Shown here: piece after piece, positions 21,228-32,099 of the stretch
How positions within the stretch are numbered: position 1 is the stretch's first letter
Layout: every line of letters starts with the position of its first letter
NCBI RefSeq assembly: GCF_963422355.1
Contig: NC_085089.1
Span: forward strand, 5,690,279-5,754,278
Reading direction: 5' to 3'
DNA: 64,000 nt
Source of the DNA: Corticium candelabrum
Lineage: Eukaryota > Porifera > Homoscleromorpha > Homosclerophorida > Plakinidae
Made by a program: the position numbers and the translations under genes
Notes under the pieces: model-generated
The model's input: only the letters and a program-made list of their open reading frames with translations
The model's database searches: none
What the model was told of the DNA's origin: nothing

Positions 21228-22544
21228 ACATGTATATATATATATATCAATTTTTAATTGAGTATACTGTTGAAATTGCGTAGGTTTTCTGCATGTTTGC
21301 ATGCGTGGCGATGCAGGTATCAGATTAGTCTACAAGTTTCTGTTAATTAATTAAAGTAATTGGTTAGAGGTACATCAAATTATTTCTGTACTATATTTTA
21401 CTGTACTGTCGTTTACAGTACGTAGTATAGCACTGTTTGTACGCTTAGCTAGCAATGATAGGGTATCATGCTCTTCGATCATTGTACTGTATCAATCAGG
21501 GTGCCCAATTAATTAAACCACGTGATGATTTGTACCCAATCAATCGAGAGTGCTTTGTACCTCCATCAATGAAAGTGCATAAACATTATAAATTAGTGCA
21601 TAGTAGGTTTTGCTCGTGGCATCTCCTATCTAGTTAATTAATGTAGAACTGGACATGTTGTATTGAGTGTGGAATTCTAATCGATGAGACGTGCAATTTA
21701 CCAGTTTAATTAATTAACCCATGCAGTATTGGTGTGTGTTCACGTGCCAAACACATGTATGAACGATTTGTTTATTCAGTTGCTGCTTCTCTAGAACCTC
21801 AATCAACAAGCTGCAAGAGCACCCATTGGCTCTCTTCAAAATCCAGCACAGTCGTGCCAGCATCTTCTGGATACCGACAAGCATGCACCCAGTGGTGAAT
21901 ACTGGATTCAACCTCAAGGGGCGAACAAAATGCAAGTCTATTGTGAGATGGATGTACGTGGAGGTGGATTTACGTTTGTCTCAACCCGGGCAGTGACCGC
22001 TAGTGCAACATCATCAAGCATAAGTCAGCTGATGACCAACAAGTCGTCTGTACTCTTTCGTTTTGTGACTGATAAGTTTGAGCAGTACTACTCAATCGTC
22101 GAGCAACTGGACAAGTTCAAAAACAAGCCTTTGTCTGTTGCACAAAACAGTAATGCTGGCTATGCACAACCAATCAACAAAGGCACAATTGGTGCTGCAG
22201 GTTACCTATTTGTTGGCGTACTCGACGCTGTGACAGCTAGTGTGAAAGGTACACTGCAGGGATACAAATCCAACGGAATTCCAATCACCTTCACCAACTG
22301 TGATGGCAACCCGAATTCATACATTGCCTTGTTTCCAAATCATGATGAGTTGTCTCCAAGTTCATATCATGTACCGCTTGGCTTTTTTAATAGGTGGAGT
22401 AACACCTTTACTGCAATACCAGCAAGTCTCAAGATGCCTCGAAAGTATTTCTTTTTCACAGAGATGCACTTTGGAGGTTGTGGTGTTTACTCCTCCAGTG
22501 ATAATTGGGGTTCCGTAACAGCATCTGCCGTTGGGGTTCGTTGA
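18835..22544 (+). CDS. secreted coiled-coil/fibrinogen-like protein, copy A (intact)
   Basis: Three exons: 18835-19140, 19206-19310, 21795-22544, all phase 0, giving 386 aa. A short hydrophobic N-terminus (CIWASIALTNA) may be a signal peptide. Residues about 70-140 contain a heptad-rich coiled coil (DLWKTVNLLQTDNKRL, RVLENENKQLRTANEQL). From about residue 155 the C-terminal region begins like a fibrinogen-related domain: SCQHLLDTDKHAPSGEYWI, then MQVYCEMDVRGGGFTFVS. The rest (KPLSVAQNSNAGYAQP, MPRKYFFFTEMHFGGCGVYS) does not follow the usual fibrinogen pattern, so this may be a lineage-specific variant. Probably secreted and oligomeric through the coiled coil; the ligand is unknown. Intron 2 (2.5 kb) holds TA arrays, a fold-back element and minus-strand acidic repeats. 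Paralogues: 27366-29664 and 40796-42543. Confidence 0.85.
19560..20144 (-). other. minus-strand coding-like remnants with repeated acidic motif
   Basis: Two blocks about 300 bp apart encode related peptides on the minus strand: DATENNDEIAVGEDSDVA (about 19970-20030) and DATHHNEDLAVGEDSNDS (about 19670-19735). The second follows a polypyrimidine-AG acceptor-like site (TATATTTTTTAG). They may be exons of a transposon gene inside the copy A intron. No family recognised. Confidence 0.3.
20979..21250. repeat. (TA)n tracts flanking a perfect fold-back
   Basis: About 65 bp of TA (20979-21043), then a palindrome (21044-21162) with arms of about 43 bp (ACAATGGTTCATAATTGAAT...) and a 26-bp loop, then another (TA)n tract (about 21170-21250). 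The palindrome looks like a small MITE inserted into a TA array. Confidence 0.8.
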
Positions 22545-22995
22545 TGCAGCAACATGCAGCAATGAATCAATGAATGGAAATGTAGACTACAAAAACAGGT
22601 TGTTATTGCATGCTTTCATTTGTCAATTATTGCAACATTGCCATCTGAGGCGCTTCTTCTGTTCTACTGCATGTCTGCTTTAGTGGTAACTTGAAATTCC
22701 GGTTTTTATAAATTCAATGTAGCAACTGCTTTAGTATATGCATTGCTTTGGTATCTGGTTCAGTAAGTCCTGAAGTCAGTAAGTTATTAGACGGTTGTAT
22801 ACTGGCGCAGTGAGCCACAGATAACACATGAATGCTTCATCAAATGCTTTTCAAACATTACCTGCTAGAGCTGCTTGCTTTTCTTCTTATTTCCTACTCT
22901 CCACCCATCACGTGCAGAGAGCACTCTGGCGTACCAAGATTGTCCTGCGGCTCTGCTGCAGGCCTGGCTCTGCTGTGCCTCTATATACGGCTCTG

Positions 22996-22997
<2 letters not shown>

Positions 22998-23070
<73 letters not shown>

Positions 23071-23072
23071 TT
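22998..23072. repeat. (TA)n/(CA)n microsatellite
   Basis: A TA array followed by CA repeats at the end of duplication unit A, just before the non-LTR element remnant. Confidence 0.95.
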
Positions 23073-23479
23073 ATAAAGACGTTTTTGTTGTGTGTGTGCG
23101 TGCGTGCGTGCGTGCGCGCGCGTGTGTGATTAACATCAATGCTGTCTCCATTGACGATATTCCCATTGTGTCTTCCTTGACCTGATCTCCGTCAAACGAC
23201 GAGTTGTCTATTCCCGTTTCTGAAGAGGAGATCAAATCAGTCATCTCCCAGTTAAGATCGGGGAAAAGCACCTGGTATAGATGGACTCTCCTTAGAGATG
23301 CTCAGTTTGCGTGAGGATGTGACTAGTCGTTGGCTAAACTTTATGTTAGATGTCATTTGGGCGACTGGATTAGTTCCGGCGGACTGGCAAAGTCAACTTC
23401 TTGTGCCCCTGCACAAGAAAGGAAGCCGTACCATCTGCAATAACTATACCGTGGCATTGCCCTTTTTAAGAATACCTGG

Positions 23480-23721
23480 GGCGCGTTCGATTGGGCTCTT
23501 CCAGCCTCTTCCAGAAGAGCCTGAAAGAGCACGCTCATCTTTCAACCTCTACCAGCTCCTACGCTGGTAGAGGCTGGAAGAGGGGAGTGCTCTTCCAACG
23601 AGCAGTAGAGTCGGTAGAGTTGGCTTTTTCGACTATAGCGGCAGAACTGTACAAGTTGGAAGAGTGTCGTGCACACGGAGCCTCTTCTGGAAGAGGCTGG
23701 AAGAGCCCAATCAAACGCGCC
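23480..23721. mobile_element. MITE inserted in the RT of the non-LTR element
   Basis: TIRs of about 40 bp: GGCGCGTTCGATTGGGCTC at the left, and at the right the reverse complement of GGCGCGTTTGATTGGGCTC. The host RT reading ACCTGG/TAAGG (Pro-Gly-Lys) is split, with CTGG duplicated at both junctions (23476-23479 and 23722-23725). The interior contains further palindromes and is non-coding. Confidence 0.85.
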
Positions 23722-24969
23722 CTGGTAAGGTGTTTGCCAAAAGCTATCCTAAATCGGCTCCAGCCCAGACCAGAACAACTCCGTGAAGCCAGTGTGGTTT
23801 CCGTCGCGGTAGAGGTTGTGCCTACCAACTTTTTTCTCTTCGATTATTGATGGAGAGAGCACGAGAATATCACCGTCCCACGCCTATCTATGCTTGTTTT
23901 TGTTGATTTAAAAAAGGCAATACTATTTGGCACATCCTTCATTATTTATATCAATTGCCTCCCAAGTTGCTGGCCATTATTTGTGCCAACGAGAATTCCA
24001 GCGCTGCAGTACAGGCTTATGGAGAGGTATCGGACAAGTTCCCTGTCACCAACGGTGTCCGGCAAGATTTGTTTTGGCACCTGCCTTATTCAATCTGTAC
24101 TTTGACATTAATTGCCATTCACATGGCTCTGGATGAGTACAGATGACGAGGAATGGGCATCAACGTAGCCTACCTTCGTGGTGCTGATCTTGTTGGGAAC
24201 ATGAAGACCTTGAGGTTTGAATCTTTGGTGACTGATCTGGAGTATGCCGACGATACGGCTCTTCTCTCTGACAATTGGCTTGACCTCACCACAATTAATG
24301 TTGGATTCCCTATCAAACTGCTTTAAGAAACTGGGTCTTGCTATTAGTTGCAAAAAGACGAAAACCTTAGCAGTTCTACCATCTGAGTGCTCACACATTT
24401 AAACTCCTGTAACCATCCACCTTGTGCCAAGAGACGAGCCTATTGAAGGTCTCTCATATCCAGTACTTGGGCAGAATTGTTCCAAATGATTGCGGATTGG
24501 ACACAAAAATTAATTCCAGAATCTGTAAAGCCTCATATGCCTTCCAGTCACTCTGTCGGATCTTGTGGTACCAACGTAAGATCAAGACCAGCACCAAGGT
24601 TCGTCTTTTGAACAGTGCGATCCTTCCAACCTTGCTGTATATGGTCTCGAGTGCACCGTCCTCCTTGAGCCTCATGCTCGTCGTCTTGAGTCCTTTATTA
24701 TTCGTTGCCTTCGAAATATATTGGGGATCTCGGTCAGAGAGCAGAAGCGTCACACTACGATACGCAAGGTAGCCAAACAGCAAAGGATCTCATCAATTAT
24801 AATTCTCTTACAACGTCGTCTCCGTTTTCTTGGACATCTCTCAAGGATGTCCTATGATTGCTACCCAAGCAGCTTCTTGTGTCTGCTCTTGTTGGTTGCA
24901 AGCGCAATGTTGGTGGACAGAAGCGTCGCTGGAATGATGTTGTATCTGGTGACCTCAAACAGTGTAACT

Positions 24970-26163
24970 CAGTGACGTATTTAGAGTAGGTGTTGTGGGG
25001 TTTGCAAACCCCCTTTTGTTAGCCTCGAAGTCGGAGTTAAAGCACAAGGTCTTAAAGCCGCATTGTGCTCATTTCAAACGGTGGCAGTATTTAGAAAACT
25101 AAGCAGATTCTTGACGAAGTGAGAGATCTGGCAGCGAAACTCCAGACTCATGACCAGGATATCTGTTGCATAAGGAATGGTTCACTCAGTAACTGAAAGA
25201 ATTGAGGCAACAAGGCAGGATATAGTACACAACCTCTTTGACTTCTGGTATCAAGACATTCTGCGACTTGTAGACAGTATTGGATCCGTTGAATCTGTTC
25301 CAAGTAAAACGAACTTACAGCGAAACCGGAGCAATACACCTAGTTGGAGTGCGATTGAGGATTACAAATGATCCGTTGGGAGACCCGGCCCTCCTAGACT
25401 CCCTGCTTCTTCAAATGCGCGAACGACTTAATGGTGATCAAGGTAATGTCCGAGCATTGCTGTGTTTGTTGCCTACCCTTCTGGTTCGTTCTGACGTAGA
25501 TGGAACGTTGCACTGGCAAGCCGATCTTCCATTCCCGAAGTCTCTACGAGACGAAGTGAGAAAGTGGCAGTCAGTATAGCAAAGCAAATACAGTGTACCA
25601 GGAAATGCAAGAAGCAGGGAAAAAAGGGCAAGAGTCAAGAAGGCCATAAAACCGTCTAATGGCCTTGGGAGCCTGTGACTCTCTGTTGTACCCGAATGTT
25701 CATCGTCTGCTATTGATAGCATGTACACTGCCTATCACAAGTGCAGAAGCAGAGACGCCATTTTCTCTACTGAAGACTTAGGCAAGGTCTACCATGGCAG
25801 AGGAGCGTCTTGCAAACCTATCAGTTATCGCCATGCATTCAAAGAGCGGGTACCAGTAGACGAAGTTCGTCACGCCTTTGTACAAAATCATCCACGGAGA
25901 TTGTTTCTACCGTCTTTGTTTGAAAGAGACATAACTGCACCGTAATTTACTTAACGTTTATATAGCAGTAGTATAGGCATAGATTCTGTTAAACAGTTTC
26001 GGTGATTTAGGGAGTTTATAACTTAGAGATATGTTACCATAGTTGTTGCCATTTACTTTAGCCAAGCTCTAAGAAGCCTGGGCCATTTGCACCTCTAACA
26101 ATACAAGTGTGTTGATTATCGAAACCTGCAACCCCCTTTTCAAAAATCCTGGATCCGCGCCTG
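24970..26163 (+). mobile_element. degenerate hAT element, copy 2, with 5-bp TSD
   Basis: It starts CAGTGACGTATTTAGAG and ends CTGGATCCGCGCCTG, flanked by TAACT at 24965-24969 and 26164-26168. Joined across, the flanks restore the host non-LTR frame (Q-C-N-L-L-E). Transposase remnants are ERIEATRQDIVHNLFDFW (about 25195), DPALLDSLLLQMRERLNGD (about 25387), the dimerisation-type segment about 25690-25780 (HRLLLIAC and SAEAETPFS in another frame) and FVQNHPRRLFLPSLFERD (about 25880). A 5-bp rather than 8-bp duplication fits the hAT5 type. Confidence 0.8.
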
Positions 26164-26543
26164 TAACTTGTTAGAATCCTGGGGGGAGAAAGCTGAAGAA
26201 CTCTTGGCGCTCCATCATCAAACGTAAACTGCAGAGCATTTGAAAAGGAAGCAGAAGCAAAGAGACCTCAGGGATGACAGAAAACGACAGCGTGAACAAC
26301 GACTCGTAGAAACGGCGAGTCTTCTGCTCTGTAACCACTCTGGCTGCTCATTTCAGGCATTTAATTAACAAGGCAGGTTTCTACCGCTTCAAGGATTCCA
26401 TGTCTGTTTTGTCATCAGACTTTCAAACAACAGGGTCTCTATCACCAGCGTTTTTGTCGAGATAGACTTCGAGCAGTGTAGACTTGATGTTTTTGGCCTG
26501 CATCTCCTGTACCCTCATGGTAATCATGGAGCGCAAGCAGCAA

Positions 26544-26684
26544 ATGGATGGATGGATGGATGGATGGATGGATGGATGGATGGATGGATGGATGGTGTGT
26601 GTGTGTGTGTGTGCGTGCGTGCGTGCGTGTGTGTGTGTGTGTGTGTGTGTTTTAGTGTGTGTGTGTTTTAGTGTGTGTGTGTGT

Positions 26685-26743
<59 letters not shown>

Positions 26744-26744
26744 A

Positions 26745-26831
<87 letters not shown>

Positions 26832-26847
26832 TTAGTGTGTGTGTGTC

Positions 26848-26929
<82 letters not shown>

Positions 26930-26930
26930 C
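26544..26930. repeat. (TGGA)n followed by compound GT microsatellite
   Basis: About 13 TGGA units (26544-26595), then 330 bp of GT repeats broken by TTTAGTG/CTTAGTG interruptions. The tetramer is probably the tail of the non-LTR element. The long frame crossing it is an artefact. Confidence 0.95.
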
Positions 26931-27365
26931 GAAGTACTCGAGCGGTCCTGTACGACGGATTAATTGTATGAGTGGCAGTATCTGCCTGTCACGAGTGCCT
27001 CCTTAACCATTTTCACTTTTACCCTTAATTAATTAACTTCCACCATCTACGTTTCAGAAGAAAATCGTAACGAGTGGGCTCCATGCACATAGTTGACATT
27101 ATGCAAAGGATTGAGTGACTCACTTAATAAATTAATAACCGCCCACAACTGGCAAAAGCAGTTCAGTCCAGTTGGTAATAAAAACGTGATTTCAATATTG
27201 GAACTACCTGATTCAGATAGCGTCAGTACGTCTAGTGCAGTCTTCTGAGCCAGTCAGTTGGCAGTATCAAATAATTAGTAAATCTTTAGGCGACATTTCT
27301 CAACAAAACAGTCAAAAAAAGCTCTGGAAAACTCTAGCTAGGCTAGCGAGTCTGTCACGTGAGTT

Positions 27366-29664
27366 ATGGATGTCTTTAACATTGGCAAACTGTGCATTTT
27401 GGCAAGCATAGCTCTTACAAACGCTTTGGATGACGATGCTGTCGTCTACGTGAACGATTTGGGAGGCATCGAACTGAAAGCAACCTCAGGAGGCGACATC
27501 AAGTTGCTCCCTGGATCTGGCGGTGCAGTCCACGTCGACAACACACGCCTGATAACAGACGGATTGAGAATCGTCAACTTCACTGACATCGCCCACAATC
27601 TGCACGATCTGTGGAAAACAGACAATCTATTGCAAACGGACAATAAACGGTTGTCTACAAATTTAAATAGTTCAATGCAGGTTAACTCTAAACTCTGTCA
27701 TATTGCACGTACGAGAGTAAACGGATTGGTGACGTTGTTGTCTCTATAAGCGCTGCAGCAAAGGGTTCGAGTTTTGGAAAACGAAAACAAACAGTTGAGG
27801 ACAGCAAACGAGCAGCTTAGGCAAAATCTGACGGCAGTATCTAGTGCGACACAGGTAAATTAGCCATTTTCTATGGGCTAAGAGCGGGTATCGTTGTTGT
27901 TGTTGTTGCTAATTGCTCTCGAGGGGAGTGGCAGCTAGATACAACTAGATTCAAGATCAAAGAAGCCGAGATGGTGATTATCAAGCAATTATAAGTCAGC
28001 TGCCACTCACTCGAGGTTGAACCGACAATTTCTAAAGTCTAATACCCGCTGTACACTCATCTTGATACGAAATGGACCCGCTGTAGACTCGTAAATAACT
28101 GATTGATTTAAGTGCAGTTCCAAACACGCGTGACGGTTTGTATCTGCGACGCGGGACTGGTTGGTTTGAATAAGCAGTCATCTCACCTCTATAGACAAAG
28201 TTTGAAACCCATACAGTGATACTCTAGATCAAGGGACATACTTTGACCACGCCCCTCAAAAGTGAGGGGCTGATCTACCTCTAGAGGCATACACCTCTAA
28301 AGCCACCTCTAGAGCCATACACCTCTAAAACCACCTCCAGCCCCTGTTGCAACGCCCTTGTACAGTACTATATCAATTTCTAATTGAGTACTGTTGAATC
28401 GCGTAGGTTTTCTACATGCATGGCCATGCATTTAGTCTACAAATTTTCTGTTACGCCGTCTGGTGTAATTGGCTAGAAGGTACACATGTGTATCCAATTA
28501 TTTCTGTGGTATCATTTACAGTACTACTGTACTAGCGCTGTTCTACGCGTAGCAACACTACAAAGGGTATCACGCTCTTCATTGTACTATATCAATCAGG
28601 ATGCTCACACCACATCGACAATTTGTACCCAGTCAAGGGTGCTTTGTACCTCCATCGATGAAGGTGTAATGAATGTTTCTACTAGTAACGGTGTATACAA
28701 ATTATAAATTATACATAGTGGGTTTTGCTCGTAGCATCTCCTGTCTAGTTGATGCAGAAGACTGGACACGTTCAGTGTAAATTAGTAAATAAGTTAATTA
28801 TGAAGTGTGTAATTCACCAGTTTGACGCCCAGTAAGCTAAAATAGGTCCTTGATTGCTATGTACATGTGCCTAATTGTGCATGCGTGAATGATTATTCAG
28901 TCGCTGCTTCTCTAGAACCTCAATCAACAAGCAACAAGAGCACCCATTGGCTCTCTTCAAAATCCAGCACAGTCGTGCCAGCATCTTCTGAATGTGGACA
29001 AGCATACACCCAGTGGTGAACACTGGATTCGACCTCTAGGGTCAGACAAAATGCAAGTCTCTTGTGAGATGGATGTACATGGAGGCGGATTCACGTTTGT
29101 CTCAACCAGGGCAGTGACTGCTAGTGCAACATCATCAAGCATAAATCAGCTGATGACCAACAAGTCGTCTGTACTCTTTCGATTTGTGACTGATAAGTTT
29201 GAGCAGTACTACTCAATCGTCGAGCAACTGGACAAGTTCAAAACAAGCCCTTGTCTGTTGCACAAAACAGTGATGCTGGCTATACACAACCACTCAACAA
29301 AGGTACAATTGGTGCTTCAGGTTACCTATTTGTGGGCATACTCGACGCTGTGACAGCTAGAGTGAAAGGTGCACTGCAGGGATACAAATCCAACGGAATT
29401 CCAATCAACTTTACCAACTGTGATGCCAACCCAAATTCATACATTGCCTTGTTTCCAAATCATGATGAGTTGTCTCCACGTTCATATCATCCACGGAATG
29501 ACTTTTTTGATAGGTGGCGTAACTCCTTTACTGCAATACCAGCAGGTCTCGAGATGCCTCGAAAGTACTTCTTCTTTACAGAGATGCACTTTGGAGGTTG
29601 TGGTATTTACTCCTCCAGTGATAGTTGGAATTTCGTGACAGCATCTGCCGTTGGGGTTCGTTGA
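27366..29664 (+). pseudogene. coiled-coil/fibrinogen-like gene, copy B (1-bp frameshift)
   Basis: Exons 27366-27680, 27759-27854 and 28916-29664 align with copy A. The N-terminus MDVFNIGKLCILASIALTNA is a fair signal peptide. Exon 2 lost the base that gave copy A its acceptor (TATAAGCGC versus TATAGGCGC), but a downstream AG keeps the frame with three residues fewer. In exon 3 an A5 run of copy A is A4 (about 29239-29243), shifting the frame after DKFK and ending it at 29353; the remainder stays open in another frame to 29664. It is either a recent pseudogene or a truncated secreted protein. The rest is well conserved, so the lesion is young. Confidence 0.8.
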
Positions 29665-29924
29665 TGCAGCAACATGCAGCAATGAATCAATGAATGGAAA
29701 ATGTAGACTACAAAACAGGTTGTTCTTGCTTTCATTTGTCAATTATTGCAACATTGTCAATTTGAGGAGCGTCTCGTCTTCTGTTCTACTGCATGCCTGC
29801 TGTATAGCGTCAACCTAGATTGAAATTACGGATTTTTATAAATTCAATGTAGCAATTAACTGCTTTGATAGACTATCTGGTCGATTAAGTCCTGACGCGT
29901 ACGTCAGTAAATTAGTAGCGATGG

Positions 29925-30044
29925 TAGCCTCGTCTCCAGACTCAGGTGAGCCTGGCAGTGTCCGGTTCCCGTATGACGGGAGGCTGCAAGTGTCATACGG
30001 GAACCGGACACTGCCAGGCTCACGTGAGTCTGGGGACGAGTCTA
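29925..30044. mobile_element. fold-back MITE between copy B gene and PET117
   Basis: Long palindrome: the left arm TAGCCTCGTCTCCAGACTC and its inverse ending GAGTCTGGGGACGAGTCTA share a core GGCAGTGTCCGGTTCCCGTA in inverted orientation. It is absent at the equivalent place in units A and C. The target duplication is not clear. Confidence 0.8.
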
Positions 30045-30341
30045 GATGATGATGTACTAGCGCAGTGACATGCAGATTGTACATGAATGCTTCATCGAAT
30101 GCTTTTCGAACAAACTTACCTGTTTCATCGTTTCCTATACCTATCACTTGCAGAAAGCAGTCTGGCGTACCAAGGCTGTCTTGTGTCTCAGAGCCATATA
30201 TCTAGATGCCGTGTCTCATCCTGTGCCTCTAGAGCTGTGCCTCAAAGCCATACATCACTGTACTTGCACATACATACGCTACATGGTTGTTATTAATGCG
30301 TTAGCGCTTGAAGTCTGGCGCCACGAGGACTTCACACAACA

Positions 30342-30628
30342 ATGTCGTTTGTTGCGAAGTCTTGTCTTGTAACTGCAGTTTGCTTTACCATCAGTACTAT
30401 CGTATACGTTCACTATAGACAAGATCAAGACAGGAAGGTCATCACCACAAGCTCCTCGTATACGAAATTTCATAGACTAGTGTAATTGAACGTACAATCA
30501 TTTTCTAGAAGCTTCACGAAGGCGTTATACGTGACTTGCAACGTCAAAAACGCAAGGCCGAGAATGCAAGAATGCTTAGAGAGACGGACAAACTTCGAAA
30601 GCAGTTGGAAAGAGATCAGAATGCTTAA
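30342..30628 (+). CDS. PET117: PET117-like cytochrome c oxidase assembly protein (2 exons)
   Basis: Exons 30342-30437 and 30509-30628 join in phase 0 to 71 aa (human PET117 is 81). An N-terminal hydrophobic segment (SCLVTAVCFTISTIVYVHY) precedes the family signature: HYRQDQDRK/KLHEGVIRD, LQRQKRKAENARML and a helical C-terminus. The match in order and spacing to the KQQ.DQ..L..GVIRD..RQ..KKEN pattern of PET117 is good. PET117 acts in mitochondria, where it links COX15-dependent haem a synthesis to cytochrome oxidase assembly. The donor (AAG/GTCATC) is non-consensus but conserved in copy C. This is the only PET117 copy here with a start codon. Confidence 0.85.
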
Positions 30629-31320
30629 CTTAATTAATTAATTAACGTTGAGCTCACTAATTATTGTAGAGACAACAATTTCATGTACGTAGATTATAAG
30701 AATATGTTAGCTGATACATTCGAGTTTAAATTTTGTTACCTATGTTTATGTTTATCTATGTCGAAATGGTATGTATACATTCAAATAGTTCTTTATGTAA
30801 TGTAAATGCAATATCTGTTAACAAAAATTAATTAAATTCTATAGTTAGATGCAGAGAATAATGTGTGTGTACCCAACATGGTTGTCAGCTGTGTCATCAA
30901 TCTTGATTCGTGGTATCCCCCTACACATACTGTAGTGTATGTTCATATTTACGACCCGAGTCAGAATAGCACAGCCGAGCGAGGTTGTAATATTTTCAGA
31001 GGTGTTTGTCTGTGAGTTTGTCTGTCGTTGTGTCTGCAAACACGATATGACGTAACATATCAACATGAAATTTTCAGAATATGATGAAGATCTTGTCGAA
31101 TGGCAGATGAGTGCAGAAAGGAATGCTCATGCAGGGTCAAAGTCATGCAAGGTCTATGAAATTGAAGGACACTTTATAGGGTGGGGATGCGGGTTATATG
31201 ATCCTATCTAGATGGCTACTAAAGTTCTAGTTATTGTCATGGTGCCTGACATCCCAACTGAGAGGTGTAATTGCAGTAGTAAGAGTTATAGCACTCAGTG
31301 TAAGGCTTTGACCAATTAGG

Positions 31321-31546
31321 TAATTCAATGCTAAATAACATGGAAAGTACAGCTACAAACACCAAAAATTTTTAGTCAGTCTGTAAATTTCCTAGGATGG
31401 ATAAAGAATGCCATGTACAAAGTGACTGGAGGAGGAACCAGCAGAAAATAAAGTCCAGAAAGTTCTGTCTCTACACCTCATGGTGCACGTTATGGCAGCT
31501 GTTACTGTAGCCATATACAATGGATTAATAGGATAGTACCCAAACT
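31321..31546 (-). pseudogene. duplicated fragment of the JKAMP last exon and 3' flank
   Basis: Matches 50101-50300 closely, including the 3'UTR-side TAATTCAATGCTAA...CATGGAAAG and the C-terminal codons for PRKFTD plus stop (31376-31390), in the same orientation as JKAMP. Substitutions and indels have broken the frame (an in-frame stop after the region matching ...IHC). It is a displaced gene fragment about 19 kb from its source, not a functional exon. Confidence 0.75.
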
Positions 31547-31602
31547 ACTTTTGAAGCAGAGGTGGAACAGATTGAGGCAGTGGAGCACCGGCGTAGCGTC
31601 GG

Positions 31603-31642
31603 GGGGATGGAGGAGGGGGATGGAGGAGGGGGATGGAGGAGG
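31603..31642. repeat. 15-bp minisatellite (GGATGGAGGAGGGGG)
   Basis: About 2.7 copies in tandem, G-rich on the plus strand. Confidence 0.8.
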
Positions 31643-32040
31643 CTATAGCCCCCAACATTTTGAGCGTGTTACTCAGTTTCAAGCAGAACTATAATTTTAA
31701 GTTACTACACTTGCAGTGACAGTTCGCTTAATCTCAGTGTAGGATGTTGACGATCGACGACGTTAATTAATCGACTATATCTCTTTGACAATACACATCA
31801 TCATTTCAGTATGATAAAACCCGTGCCGAGAAGTCGTGGACACGTAAAGTGCGCATGACCATCATGCACTTATTGAGGCGTTTACTACGCTATCCGGCAA
31901 TGTCAGAGTCAAAGAAGACCACATCAAAATGGCATGCAGAAGCCTATCCATCAATTATTTTTCAAGTAGGTCTAGTTAAGGTCGACAACCCGATTAACCA
32001 GAGAATGGAATCTCCTGCGGCTCCGCTATCTATCTATCTA

Positions 32041-32041
<1 letters not shown>

Positions 32042-32098
<57 letters not shown>
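32042..32098. repeat. (TA)n microsatellite
   Basis: TA array preceded by CTAT repeats, at the truncated end of the Gmr1-like element. Confidence 0.95.

Positions 32099-32099
<1 letters not shown>

Larger units (their letters stand above)
15430..22980 (+). repeat. segmental duplication unit A (interrupted by transposons)
   Basis: Homologous in order to units B (about 27000-31200) and C (about 40240-44020). Shared landmarks are the CTGCCAGTTTGCAGGTTGC segment (15520), a TTAATTGGCTTTCC stretch (16583), the three exons of the fibrinogen-like gene and a conserved 3' tail (22805-22945). The unit is swollen by a hAT remnant and MITEs and lacks the PET117 part. Confidence 0.75.
23130..26545 (+). mobile_element. 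5'-truncated non-LTR retrotransposon, interrupted
   Basis: Plus-strand RT remnants in several frames: SEEEIKSVISQLRSGKST (about 23215), WATGLVPADWQSQLLVPLHK (about 23355), the palm region near 23900-24090 (ACFVDLKK-type, then VTNGVRQ), a C-terminal segment YLGRIVPNDCGLDTKINSRI (24470) and RRLRFLGHLSRM (about 24815). After the hAT insertion the frame resumes (LLESWGEKAEELL, then REQRLVETASLLCNHSGCSF at about 26290) and ends near a (TGGA)n tail. Frameshifts and two nested insertions make it a pseudogene. Clade not assigned; it resembles CR1/Jockey-group elements with a zinc-finger-like C-terminus. Confidence 0.85.
27000..31200 (+). repeat. segmental duplication unit B
   Basis: Contains, in the same order as unit C, a fibrinogen-like gene copy, a spacer with GCGCAGTGA...ATGAATGCTTCATCGAATGC, the two PET117 exons and a downstream ACCCGAGTCAGA...AGCACAGCCGAGCGAG segment. 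Unit B is the least interrupted copy. Confidence 0.8.

Noticed and set aside
26484..26963. A 159-codon plus-strand frame
   Set aside because: It is almost entirely (TGGA)n and (GT)n low-complexity sequence.
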